The notes under the pieces: generated by a model
Told to the model about the DNA's origin: nothing
Seen by the model: only the letters and a program-made list of their open reading frames with translations
Database searches by the model: none
Shown: positions 52,024-59,650 of the stretch, piece by piece
How positions within the stretch are numbered: position 1 is the stretch's first letter
How the letters are laid out: every line of letters begins with the position of its first letter
Made by a program: the position numbers and the translations under genes
Source: Candidatus Pristimantibacillus lignocellulolyticus
GTDB lineage: Bacteria; Bacillota; Bacilli; Paenibacillales; Paenibacillaceae
Direction: 5' to 3'
Length of the DNA: 64,000 nt
Assembly: GCA_023639215.1 (NCBI GenBank)
Contig: CP097899.1
Location: forward strand, 1,918,501-1,982,500

Positions 52024-52689
52024 ATGGAATTAAGAGATATTTTGGAAACAGCATATTTTATTACTGGGGGTCCATTACTTGCAGGAATAGCATTCTACGG
52101 ATTACGACAAATAAAAGTATCCAAGAATGATATATACATACGATCAGAGAGAGAATCTATTATCTTAGCAAGTGAGCAGGTAAAAGAATATCTTAATAGC
52201 GTTATGCCCTTATACAATGACACATATGAAAAAATGGAAAAGTATAATTTTATCATTGAAGAAGATCATCCTGTATCTGACTTTAAGTATGAAACTTATA
52301 TAAAAACTGTTTCAAGGTCTATGGTACAAACAAGAAAAGATGAATTAGAAAAATTATATGATGAAATAATAGATTATTGTAATACCTTAGAAGCATTCTC
52401 TATTTACTTTACAAAAAAAATTGCAAATGAAGAAGTAGCTTTTTCATCGATAGGTGTTTCATTTGCTACTGCAATTAGAATTTATTATCCTTATATCTGC
52501 ATTTTAACAAAAGATGACCCTGGAAATTATAATAATCTAAAAGAGTTGGCTGAACTATGGTGTGAGCGTCAAATTGATTATTTAAAAGAGGAGAAAATAA
52601 AGCAAGTAAAAGAAAATTTGGAAGAATTGCAATCAGATATAAATGATATCAAGAAACCTAGTATTAAAACACTGGGCACTGAAAAGTAA
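52024..52689 (+). CDS. Membrane-anchored hypothetical protein (DUF4760-like)
   Basis: A 221-residue protein. One N-terminal hydrophobic helix (AYFITGGPLLAGIAFYGL) is followed by a helical cytoplasmic domain with YYPYICILTKDD and LAELWCERQIDYLKEEKI, then a coiled-coil-like tail. The layout resembles DUF4760 proteins, which occur in prophages and islands; their function is unknown. It is intact, with its own promoter, an AAAGGAG ribosome binding site and terminator, inside an otherwise decayed element, which suggests it is kept or recently acquired. AT-rich codons set it apart from the host genes. Confidence 0.75.
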   Translation: MELRDILETAYFITGGPLLAGIAFYGLRQIKVSKNDIYIRSERESIILASEQVKEYLNSVMPLYNDTYEKMEKYNFIIEEDHPVSDFKYETYIKTVSRSMVQTRKDELEKLYDEIIDYCNTLEAFSIYFTKKIANEEVAFSSIGVSFATAIRIYYPYICILTKDDPGNYNNLKELAELWCERQIDYLKEEKIKQVKENLEELQSDINDIKKPSIKTLGTEK

Positions 52690-52719
52690 AAGCAAGCACT
52701 CAATGTGCTTGCTTTTTTT
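52690..52719 (+). terminator. Terminator after the 52024 gene
   Basis: AAGCAAGCAC and GTGCTTGCTT pair fully around TCAAT, followed by T-run. Ends the single-gene unit. Confidence 0.88.
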
Positions 52720-52859
52720 ATCCCCCCATGTATCAGATAAAATTTTTTGACGAAATAGACCACGTCTCTCTCAAATGCAAAAATGTCCCCATAGATGATA
52801 TGGCAACAAATGAAAACAAATTGAAACACAATTAAAAACAATGGAAGTTTATTAACATA

Positions 52860-53877
52860 GATGAAAGAGAACGGGAAATGTGTAAAAAATTTTCGGTATT
52901 GTTGGAAGAAGCTCTTACACTAAATGCAGAAATAAAAACAACTGAAGCACGTTCAAAAATGGAAGAAGCAAAGGGATTAAAACAGTCTTAGAACTTTCGT
53001 TGCGAGCTGTGACGATTGGAAGAGGTAATCTAGTTGTTCCAACTCACACATTCAGTTTTCTTAATACAGCGTTTAATGTAGTTAGCTCCATTATTGATGT
53101 TTTTAGAAGCGTCCCACTTGTTGGCGGTGAAGCATACAAAAAAAGGATTTGTCATTGAGCATGGTGAGGGAGATTACACCGCAGAAACAGATGATTATGA
53201 AGATGCAGAGCCATCAACGGACTTTGTTAATATTGGGAAAGCCAAAATAACATCTTATTGCGAATTGTCTGATGAAGCTGCTAAGCTTCCTGATACGATT
53301 TATCAAGGAATGGTAAGAGACAATATGCAAATTGCAATACGAAAAAAAATAGCAAAACAAATCATTGTCGGTTTAGGTGGGGCAAACCAAATCACAGGTA
53401 TCTTCAAAGCTCCAGTCAATGTCATTCCGCTTGAATCTAATATAGAAATTTCCGTTATTGACGCTGAAACAATGGATAAAATGGTATTTGGTTACGGTCG
53501 GAGTGAGAATGTTGAAGGCGGCGCATATTTGTTTCTGAATAAGGAATATCTCGCTGCATTTGCTTCATTGCGAGATGGACTTGGTAAGAGGGTGTATAAC
53601 ATCACACTCGATAAAAACGGAAACACAGGCACAATTAGCAGTGATAGCAGTTATGCTGTTTCGTATATCATCAACATCGCATGTGCATGTACATACTGTA
53701 TGGCTTACGGTAAGCCAGCTGCCTATGAGATGCCTTATTTCTGACCAGTTGTTTTTGAAGAATCAAGAGACTTCAAATTCAAGTCTGGCCAAATTTACTT
53801 CCGTGGTGGCGTATGGATCGGTGGTAATGTTGCTGCTTATAAAGGGTTTGTAAGAATTAAGAAAACTGAATTATAAA
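52860..53877 (+). pseudogene. Phage major capsid protein (HK97 type), broken
   Basis: Frame 1 has a coiled-coil delta-domain-like part (CKKFSVLLEEALTLNAEIKT) ending at a stop near 52988. A second frame carries TIGRGNLVVPTHTFSFLNTA, then a frameshift in an A-run near 53140. The longest piece, 53094-53744, has TADY-like HGEGDYTAETDDYEDAEPST, VNIGKAKITSYCELSDEAAK and LFLNKEYLAAFASLRDGLGK. After a TGA at 53742 the frame continues with VVFEESRDFKFKSGQIYFRG to TAA 53875-53877. The pattern fits an HK97-fold capsid; two frameshifts and an in-frame stop make it nonfunctional. The E-loop/capsid regions place the element as phage-derived. Confidence 0.82.
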
Positions 53878-53956
53878 ATACAAAGTAAGGATCACTTCGT
53901 TTTGAAATAGTTGTTCTTACTTTTCTATTATTATAGAAAATGCTTAGAGTAAAATA

Positions 53957-53986
53957 TTAACAATTAAATGAAAAATATAGTAGAAT
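53957..53986 (+). promoter_or_regulatory. Possible promoter for 54041-55494
   Basis: TTAACA at 53957-53962 and TAGAAT at 53981-53986 with an 18-bp spacer precede the gene pair. Confidence 0.45.
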
Positions 53987-54040
53987 AGACTAAAGATATT
54001 ATATAAATTAAAAATTTCAATATTATTGTGGAGGGCAATT

Positions 54041-54874
54041 ATGTATTGTGAAATTGATAAAGTAAGAGATTTAATTGGTAAACTAGGGAAGCGATTGAAT
54101 AACGCTGAATTTTACACTCCGAAAGTACTTAAATTTTTTAATGGGTTTTTAGATGAGGATGTACCATTAGATGCAATTACCTATAAGGACATAAATACTT
54201 ATTTGTATGAACATTTAACAAGTGATAGAGTCAATCAATATTACGGTTTAAAGAAATTTTTTGAGTTTACTTATATTGAGAAAAAAACTCAAGATGTAAT
54301 GTCCAAAGTGAACCCCCCAGTACTTAATGCGATGAAATATCAATACATTTCTGAAGAACACGTGAAAAAATTTAAGGAATTTGTATTTAATGAACATGAG
54401 GATATAAAAGAAAGGTTACTACTCGGTTTTTTTGTGTTTACTGGATTAACTCGAGGTTTTATTTGGTCATTAAAAAATAGAGATATAATCGAAAGTAAAG
54501 ATTTTTTATCAGTTACTATATCTATAAATAATCCTGAGGCAGTTATACCTGTTACACCGAAATTTGCAAAAGTTCTTATTGATTATAAGAGTACTTTAAA
54601 TATAACAGATCTCAATAAACAAATCTTTGATGTTACAAGAGGTGAAGCAGTAAACAAAATATTGAATGAGTTGAGCGTGAAAATCGTAGGCAAAAAATAT
54701 CCGCCAACTGAATATTCATATACATTTATTAATAGATGTCTTGATATGTCCGATGATATAGAGGCAATAAGTAAATTAGTTTTAAAAGGCGCATCAGGAA
54801 TAATGAAACACAAAAATAGTGAAGCTGAAGTAGTGTATAATCGGCAAAAAAATATAGTCGGAACTCTTTTTTAA
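54041..54874 (+). CDS. Tyrosine recombinase-like protein with degenerate active site
   Basis: A 277-residue protein. The N-terminal half resembles a SAM-like core-binding domain (FYTPKVLKFFNGFLDEDVPL, ITYKDINTYLYEHLTSDRVN), and the second half aligns with a recombinase fold at FFVFTGLTRGFIWSLKNRDI, where catalytic enzymes have TGLRxxEL. The usual Arg is replaced by Thr, and no His-x-x-Arg-His or terminal Tyr motif is evident. It may be a DNA-binding relative that lost catalysis. ATG 54041 has GTGGAGGG upstream. AT-rich; 59 bp before a membrane protein gene. Confidence 0.6.
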   Translation: MYCEIDKVRDLIGKLGKRLNNAEFYTPKVLKFFNGFLDEDVPLDAITYKDINTYLYEHLTSDRVNQYYGLKKFFEFTYIEKKTQDVMSKVNPPVLNAMKYQYISEEHVKKFKEFVFNEHEDIKERLLLGFFVFTGLTRGFIWSLKNRDIIESKDFLSVTISINNPEAVIPVTPKFAKVLIDYKSTLNITDLNKQIFDVTRGEAVNKILNELSVKIVGKKYPPTEYSYTFINRCLDMSDDIEAISKLVLKGASGIMKHKNSEAEVVYNRQKNIVGTLF

Positions 54875-54933
54875 TGATTAAATGATAATCATAATTATCG
54901 CCAATCTTTTCATTGATTAGGAGAGGGAGATAT

Positions 54934-55494
54934 ATGAAGAAGATAATCAAATTACTTAAGGAAAGTATATGGGACTTAATGAAGGATTCGATTAAACCCA
55001 TAATTAGTTCGGCTATTATTGCTTTGTTTGCTATAGTAATTTCAATGATGAAGAATATATCTAACATTGAAATGAAAATAAGGCTACCTTATATTATATT
55101 TGCAGGTGCAATTTTTACAATTATGACAATAATTATTGTTGTTGTTCTAAAAAGCTTAGTTAATCTAAAGATAATGAATAATGAACTATTAAATCCTGAA
55201 AATGAAAATGTTAAAAAGTTTCAATTAGGTGATATTGTGATTATAAAAACTGAAGAACATTCTAAGACTCCAGAAATGCTAACAGTAGCTAAAATAACAA
55301 GCTCTTCTATACATTGTAGGTATCCATCCGACAAAACTAAAATAATCGAGTTTACTCCAGAAGAACTATTAACTAAGGATGAAACAGAAGAGGTTAAGCA
55401 AAAAATACAGATTAATAAGCTTCAACAGGATCAAGCAAGAAGAGCAAGAAATCAGCGTCAGAGGGATATGATTAACAGTTTCAATCGTTTATAA
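54934..55494 (+). CDS. Small membrane protein with C-terminal SH3-like (DUF2158/YodC-like) domain
   Basis: A 186-residue protein. Two transmembrane helices are seen (IISSAIIALFAIVISMM, YIIFAGAIFTIMTIIIVVVL). The cytoplasmic part FQLGDIVIIKTEEHSKTPEM, LTVAKITSSSIHCRYP and FTPEELL recalls the YodC/DUF2158 barrel (GDxVxLKSGGPxMTV, then C). A charged tail follows. Function unknown; I do not recognise a closer family. ATG 54934 is preceded by TTAGGAGAGGGAG; an in-frame start at 54913 is less likely. Probably cotranscribed with the 54041 gene. Confidence 0.65.
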   Translation: MKKIIKLLKESIWDLMKDSIKPIISSAIIALFAIVISMMKNISNIEMKIRLPYIIFAGAIFTIMTIIIVVVLKSLVNLKIMNNELLNPENENVKKFQLGDIVIIKTEEHSKTPEMLTVAKITSSSIHCRYPSDKTKIIEFTPEELLTKDETEEVKQKIQINKLQQDQARRARNQRQRDMINSFNRL

Positions 55495-55572
55495 TTTTTT
55501 TTGAGAAGGCTACTTTTTGTGAATTACTAACAGAGTATTCATAAGTATCGTGACCATATCTAAACAAAAACA

Positions 55573-55592
55573 GACTCGAAATAATCCGAGTC
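55573..55592 (+). other. Small hairpin after the cargo gene pair
   Basis: GACTCG and CGAGTC pair around a short AT-rich loop, followed by an A-run and TCTTTTCC. A weak terminator at best. Confidence 0.35.
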
Positions 55593-55652
55593 CGAAAAAA
55601 TCTTTTCCTATATATACACGGTTTTCTGAACACATCTGAATGATACATCATT

Positions 55653-55763
55653 GAGCGTAAAAAATACGGTCTTAAAGCGGCTCGTCGTGCGCCTCAGTTC
55701 TCAAAACGTTAATATTTATGGAAAAAGCTCTCAAGCATTGCTGCTTGAGAGCTTTTTTGTTGT
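55653..55763 (+). repeat. Right attachment repeat (attR): original rpsI 3' end plus terminator
   Basis: Identical over 111 bp to 50542-50652. The first difference is ATGAAA versus ACATTG just upstream, and CTTGAA versus TAATGA downstream. It is not a gene, though it would encode the last 19 residues of S9. The Nudix gene ends within it. Confidence 0.92.
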
Positions 55764-56228
55764 TAATGAATGACATACATAATTGACGATTCCATTTGCA
55801 TCATATGTAAAAGTATGTTCACAATCGAAATTTCCTCTAAGTACATGAGGTAAGAAATGTTTCATATTATCTACTACGCCTTCATTCTCAGGATGTAGCA
55901 CCCAATCAATTGACTTCCAGGCTAATGTCCCTTCATCTTTTTCAATTGGAGTTGCATATACTGTATCTATGGGTAGATCGCAATAATACAGATACATTCC
56001 TGATTCACCTTCAGAACTAATCCACTTTACAATTCCAGCATCCTGTACTTGTTGTACACGTAGTCCAGTCTCTTCTTCAATCTCTCTAACAATTCCATCT
56101 ATCGGTAGCTCAAAAGCTTCTATTTTGCCTCCTACACCGTTCCATAGCCCCATATTAGGTGCCTTTATACGATTCAGTAGTAATAACTCATCGCCTCTTC
56201 TTATAAAGCATATCGTGTATTTCAGCAT
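55731..56228 (-). CDS. Nudix hydrolase (MutT-like)
   Basis: A 165-residue hydrolase. The Nudix box is complete: GKIEAFE, seven residues, then REIEEETGL. It may hydrolyse 8-oxo-dGTP or another nucleoside diphosphate derivative; substrate cannot be told. The last codons (KKLSSSNA, stop) are read from the reverse strand of the attR terminator, so rpsI and this gene were convergent and shared a bidirectional terminator before the insertion. AGAGAGGA precedes its ATG at 56226-56228. Confidence 0.88.
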   Translation of the reverse strand: MLKYTICFIRRGDELLLLNRIKAPNMGLWNGVGGKIEAFELPIDGIVREIEEETGLRVQQVQDAGIVKWISSEGESGMYLYYCDLPIDTVYATPIEKDEGTLAWKSIDWVLHPENEGVVDNMKHFLPHVLRGNFDCEHTFTYDANGIVNYVCHSLTTKKLSSSNA

Positions 56229-56343
56229 ATAAGTATCCTCTCTTATGTTAATTAACTCTATTATAACAGTCGAATACTACTCATTTACTATGGAGATAAA
56301 AGTATTTTATTGGCACTAAGTTAATTTTTGTTAACAATAGATA

Positions 56344-56372
56344 TTGAAGTCATTTATAGAAAAAGATATAAT
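56344..56372 (+). promoter_or_regulatory. Promoter for cysH
   Basis: TTGAAG at 56344-56349 and a perfect TATAAT at 56367-56372, with a 17-bp spacer, lie 48 bp before cysH. No riboswitch is seen. Confidence 0.75.
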
Positions 56373-56419
56373 TTGTACAGCGTGCCTTAATCATTGTCGA
56401 GAGAAGCGAGGGGAATACT

Positions 56420-57115
56420 ATGAATTTAATTGAGAAAGAACAATTAATCGCAGTGCAAGCTGTTGAGCTAGAAAATGCAACTCCTGAGGAAATTATTAAA
56501 TATGCTGTTGAGACATTTCCGAATATAACATTTGCATGTAGCTTTGGTGCTGAAGATGTTGTACTTGTAGATATGCTGCAAAAAGTAAGTCCGAAGACAG
56601 ACATTTTCTATTTAGACACTGATTTTCATTTCAAAGAAACATACGAGACGAGAGATCGTATGGTAGAACACTATCCTGGCATTCCATTTGTTAGAGTAAG
56701 TCCGAAGATCACGCCTGAGGAGCAAGCGGAGTTACATGGAGCTGAACTTTGGAAGACGGATGCGACTGGATGCTGCAATATTCGTAAAGTTGAGCCTTTA
56801 ACACGCGTTTTATCCCAGTATGAAGCTTGGATTACTGGAATACGTCGTGATCAAGCTCCAACTCGTGCTAATGCGAAGAAAATTGAGTATGATACGAAAT
56901 TCGGTTTAGTAAAATTCAATCCGATCGCTGATTGGACTACCGAAGATGTATGGGAATATATTCGTAGCAACAATGTAATCTATAATCCACTGCATGATAA
57001 CCATTACCCGAGTATTGGATGCGAGTATTGTACACGTCAAGTAATGCCGGGTGAAGACCCTAGAGCAGGCAGATGGTCTGGGCAAGAGAAAACTGAGTGT
57101 GGCCTTCATAAATAA
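56420..57115 (+). CDS. cysH: Adenylyl-sulfate (APS) reductase, thioredoxin-dependent
   Basis: A 231-residue enzyme that reduces activated sulfate to sulfite. SFGAEDVVLVDM is the phosphate-binding loop. Cysteine pairs CC (118-119) and CEYC (201-204) form the [4Fe-4S] site that marks APS-using enzymes, and the C-terminal ECGLHK has the catalytic Cys227. With sat next and no cysC in the window, the APS route is inferred. GAGGGGAA precedes ATG 56420. Confidence 0.94.
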   Translation: MNLIEKEQLIAVQAVELENATPEEIIKYAVETFPNITFACSFGAEDVVLVDMLQKVSPKTDIFYLDTDFHFKETYETRDRMVEHYPGIPFVRVSPKITPEEQAELHGAELWKTDATGCCNIRKVEPLTRVLSQYEAWITGIRRDQAPTRANAKKIEYDTKFGLVKFNPIADWTTEDVWEYIRSNNVIYNPLHDNHYPSIGCEYCTRQVMPGEDPRAGRWSGQEKTECGLHK

Positions 57116-57123
57116 GCATAGGT

Positions 57124-57293
57124 GCTCTAAATGTCCGGTTGTGATCACGATGCATCGCGTCGTTGCATATTCGACGTCGAAGCTGCCATTCATCGGAAGC
57201 CTTCGTGTGCTCGTGTACCAATAACGTACACTCCGCTACTCGTTTCCTAGCTTCATGTCATCTTCTTGGTGCTGACAGCCAAACATTTAGAGC
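57124..57293 (+). repeat. Interspersed palindromic repeat, type 2 copy (cysH-sat gap)
   Basis: GCTCTAAATGT and ACATTTAGAGC form perfect 11-bp terminal inverted repeats. Inside are GTTGTGATCACGATG, the core GTGTACCAATAACGTACAC, CTAGCTTCATGTCATC and GGTGCTGACAGCC. The repeat is probably transcribed between cysH and sat. Confidence 0.85.
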
Positions 57294-57406
57294 TATTATT
57301 ACATTGTCTCGTTGAAGCTTCGCTAGGAATAAGCTTCCAAAGTAACTTTTCATAGTCGGAGAAGTTACTCAAGAAGTTAATGAAAAGTTTTAGGAGGAAA
57401 TAGAGA

Positions 57407-58570
57407 ATGACTCAAATTAAACCACATGGTGGAGAACTTGTTAATCGAGTGGCAGTAGGAGAAGAGCGCGAGCAATTACTTGCTGTAGCATCTCAATTGC
57501 CGAAAATCTCCGTTAGCTCTTGGGCAATATCGGATATGGATCTTATCGGAGTAGGTGCATTTTCTCCACTTACTGGATTTATGACGGAAGCAGATTATCA
57601 ATCTGTAGTATCTACGATGCGTTTGGCAAATGGTACGCTCTGGAGTATTCCAATTACTTTATCTATCTCTGAAGAAGAGGCTGCTGTTGTTTCTGTTGGG
57701 GAGCAAGCTGCACTAGTAGGTGAAGATGAAGTGATCTATGGCATTATCGATGTGGCTAGCATCTATAATGTAGATCAACAGCAAGAGGCAGTAAATGTGT
57801 TTAAGACAGATGATCTTGAGCATCCAGGTGTTCAAAAGTTGTATGAACGTAGTAACACGTATGTCGGCGGTGACATTACGGTATTGAATCGTCCAGTACC
57901 TGAGAAGTTCAATGAGTACTATTTTGACCCGTCAGAAACACGCAAAATTTTTGCAGACAAGGGTTGGAAAACAGTTGTTGGATTCCAAACAAGAAATCCG
58001 GTTCACCGTGCACATGAATATATTCAAAAAACAGCAATGGAAATTGTTGATGGACTATTCTTGAATCCACTTGTAGGTGAGACCAAGTCTGATGATGTAC
58101 CTGCTAATGTGCGTATGAAGAGTTATGTGGCGCTTCTAGAAAATTATTATCCAGAAAATCGCGTGTTTCTAGGAGTTTTCCCAGCTGCTATGCGCTATGC
58201 TGGACCACGCGAAGCTATTTTCCATGCGATTGTTCGTAAAAACTACGGCTGTACACATTTCATCGTTGGTCGTGATCACGCAGGTGTAGGCGATTACTAT
58301 GGTACATATGAAGCACAAGACTTACTACGCTCTGTTCCTGCAGCGGATCTAGATATTACACCACTATACTTTGAACATAGCTTCTTCTGTACGAGCTGTG
58401 GCAATATGGCGACGACAAAGACATGTCCACATGATAGTTCAGTTCATTTGGCTCTATCAGGAACTAAAGTGAGAGCGATGCTTCGTGATGGCGTATGTCC
58501 ACCACCAGAATTCTCTCGACCGGAAGTTGCCAAAATTCTAATCGAAGGTATGAGCATAACGACATCATAA
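57407..58570 (+). CDS. sat: Sulfate adenylyltransferase (ATP sulfurylase)
   Basis: A 387-residue enzyme that makes APS from ATP and sulfate, feeding cysH. QTRNPVHRAHEYIQ and VGRDHAGVGDYYG are the catalytic motifs. CTSCGNMATTKTC near the C-terminus may bind metal. AGGAGGAAATAG precedes ATG 57407. Bacterial monofunctional type; no kinase domain. Confidence 0.95.
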   Translation: MTQIKPHGGELVNRVAVGEEREQLLAVASQLPKISVSSWAISDMDLIGVGAFSPLTGFMTEADYQSVVSTMRLANGTLWSIPITLSISEEEAAVVSVGEQAALVGEDEVIYGIIDVASIYNVDQQQEAVNVFKTDDLEHPGVQKLYERSNTYVGGDITVLNRPVPEKFNEYYFDPSETRKIFADKGWKTVVGFQTRNPVHRAHEYIQKTAMEIVDGLFLNPLVGETKSDDVPANVRMKSYVALLENYYPENRVFLGVFPAAMRYAGPREAIFHAIVRKNYGCTHFIVGRDHAGVGDYYGTYEAQDLLRSVPAADLDITPLYFEHSFFCTSCGNMATTKTCPHDSSVHLALSGTKVRAMLRDGVCPPPEFSRPEVAKILIEGMSITTS

Positions 58571-58599
58571 TATTAAAGTAGACTACTACGAAAACATAA

Positions 58600-58692
58600 G
58601 TATAATATTTGTACTTCCAAATTAGCTTCATATTCGATGTCGAATTCACTATAATGTTTATCATCATTATCAAAGTCCATTTTTTGAACTAC
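58600..58692 (-). repeat. Truncated type 1 palindromic repeat after sat
   Basis: The right end AAAGTCCATTTTTTGAACTA is the inverted left end of the copy at 9866, and TTCATATTCGATGTCGAATT matches its inner arm. The centre is deleted. Confidence 0.7.
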
Positions 58693-58705
58693 ATTTAATA
58701 ATCAT

Positions 58706-58790
58706 AAAAAACCACCTTGTCCCATATACATAGAAGTACAAGCATGTAGTAGCTGTACAATTCTATGAATATCGCTATGAGGTGGTTTTT
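58706..58790 (+). terminator. Hairpin before cwlD that includes its ribosome binding site
   Basis: AAAAACCACCT (58706-58716) pairs perfectly with AGGTGGTTTTT (58780-58790), and CATAGAA/TTCTATG inside adds a second stem. It ends in a T-run, so it can end sat transcription. The descending arm contains the GAGGTGG that precedes cwlD ATG 58793, so the structure could also mask cwlD translation. Confidence 0.65.
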
Positions 58791-58792
58791 CT

Positions 58793-59551
58793 ATGTCTAT
58801 ATTTCGACGAAGGCTAGTTGTATGGCTTACACCCAAGGGAAAACGTCAGTTAGGTATTGGGGCGTTGTTAGTTGTAGCGTTAATATTTTTTCTGACAAGA
58901 GTAATTCCAGAAAGTAGTACTTGGACGACATGGAACATGCCATTATCAGGGATGACAATCGCAATTGATGCAGGCCATGGTGGAGCAGATGGCGGAGCAG
59001 TAAGTAAGCAAGGAGCCATTGAAAAGGATCTGAATTTATCAATTGCACTATATTTGCGTGATTATTTACAAGAAGCAGGAGCTATTGTAGTCATGACTAG
59101 AGAAGGTGATTATGATTTAGCCAGAGATGACACAAGATCCTATAGCCGTCGGAAAACAGAAGACTTAATGAAACGAGTGGCAATACTGCAAGATGCTAAA
59201 CCGGAGATGTTAATTAGTATACATATGAATAGTATTCCATCTGAGAAATGGTCGGGGGCTCAAACGTTCTATCATAAGACAGGAACGAAAGCGAGCGAAC
59301 AACTTGCGATAAGTATACAACAGCAATTGAAATATAATCTTGAGAATACGCAGCGATCAGCAGCTACAGTCGATACAATTTATATACTAAAAGCAATGAA
59401 AGACTTACCTTCAGCATTAGTCGAGGTAGGTTTCCTATCTAATCCGAAGGAATCTAACTTGTTGGTGGATGCTGAGTACCAACGTACTGTAGCAGCATCC
59501 ATTTATAAAGGCATATTGCAGTATGAAACCGAAGGAGGAAAGTTAGAGTAA
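58793..59551 (+). CDS. cwlD: N-acetylmuramoyl-L-alanine amidase CwlD (spore cortex)
   Basis: A 252-residue Amidase_3 enzyme that makes muramic delta-lactam in spore cortex together with PdaA. It has an N-terminal membrane/signal segment (residues 20-36). Zinc ligands are His62 (DAGHGG), Glu77 (GAIEKD) and His144 (SIHMN), and the catalytic Glu is in VEVGFLSN. Position next to salA and gerD matches Bacillus. Confidence 0.93.
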   Translation: MSIFRRRLVVWLTPKGKRQLGIGALLVVALIFFLTRVIPESSTWTTWNMPLSGMTIAIDAGHGGADGGAVSKQGAIEKDLNLSIALYLRDYLQEAGAIVVMTREGDYDLARDDTRSYSRRKTEDLMKRVAILQDAKPEMLISIHMNSIPSEKWSGAQTFYHKTGTKASEQLAISIQQQLKYNLENTQRSAATVDTIYILKAMKDLPSALVEVGFLSNPKESNLLVDAEYQRTVAASIYKGILQYETEGGKLE

Positions 59552-59650
59552 TGTGGAAAAGTTTGAAGAGGGTACTTCACTTCTTGCCATAAACCGCCTA
59601 TGCTATAGATAGTAGTCTGTTTGCGTATAACTATAAAGGTGGGAATAGTC

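Larger units (their letters stand above)
50653..55763. mobile_element. Decayed integrative element inserted at the 3' end of rpsI
   Basis: About 5.1 kb bounded by perfect 111-bp direct repeats. Next to the left end is a broken tyrosine recombinase reading toward attL, as in elements that integrate at gene 3' ends. Inside are remnants of a DnaB-type helicase, an HNH nuclease and a phage capsid gene, and three intact genes with very AT-rich codons. The mixture points to a prophage or phage-like integrative element that has lost most of its genome. rpsI 3' ends are known targets of integrative elements in Bacillota. Confidence 0.88.

Noticed and set aside
53094..53744. Functional 216-residue capsid gene
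   Set aside because: Conserved sequence continues upstream in another frame and downstream past the TGA, so this is only the largest piece of a pseudogene.
55653..55705. Second partial rpsI gene
   Set aside because: Only the last 19 codons are present without start or promoter; it is the attachment-site duplication.
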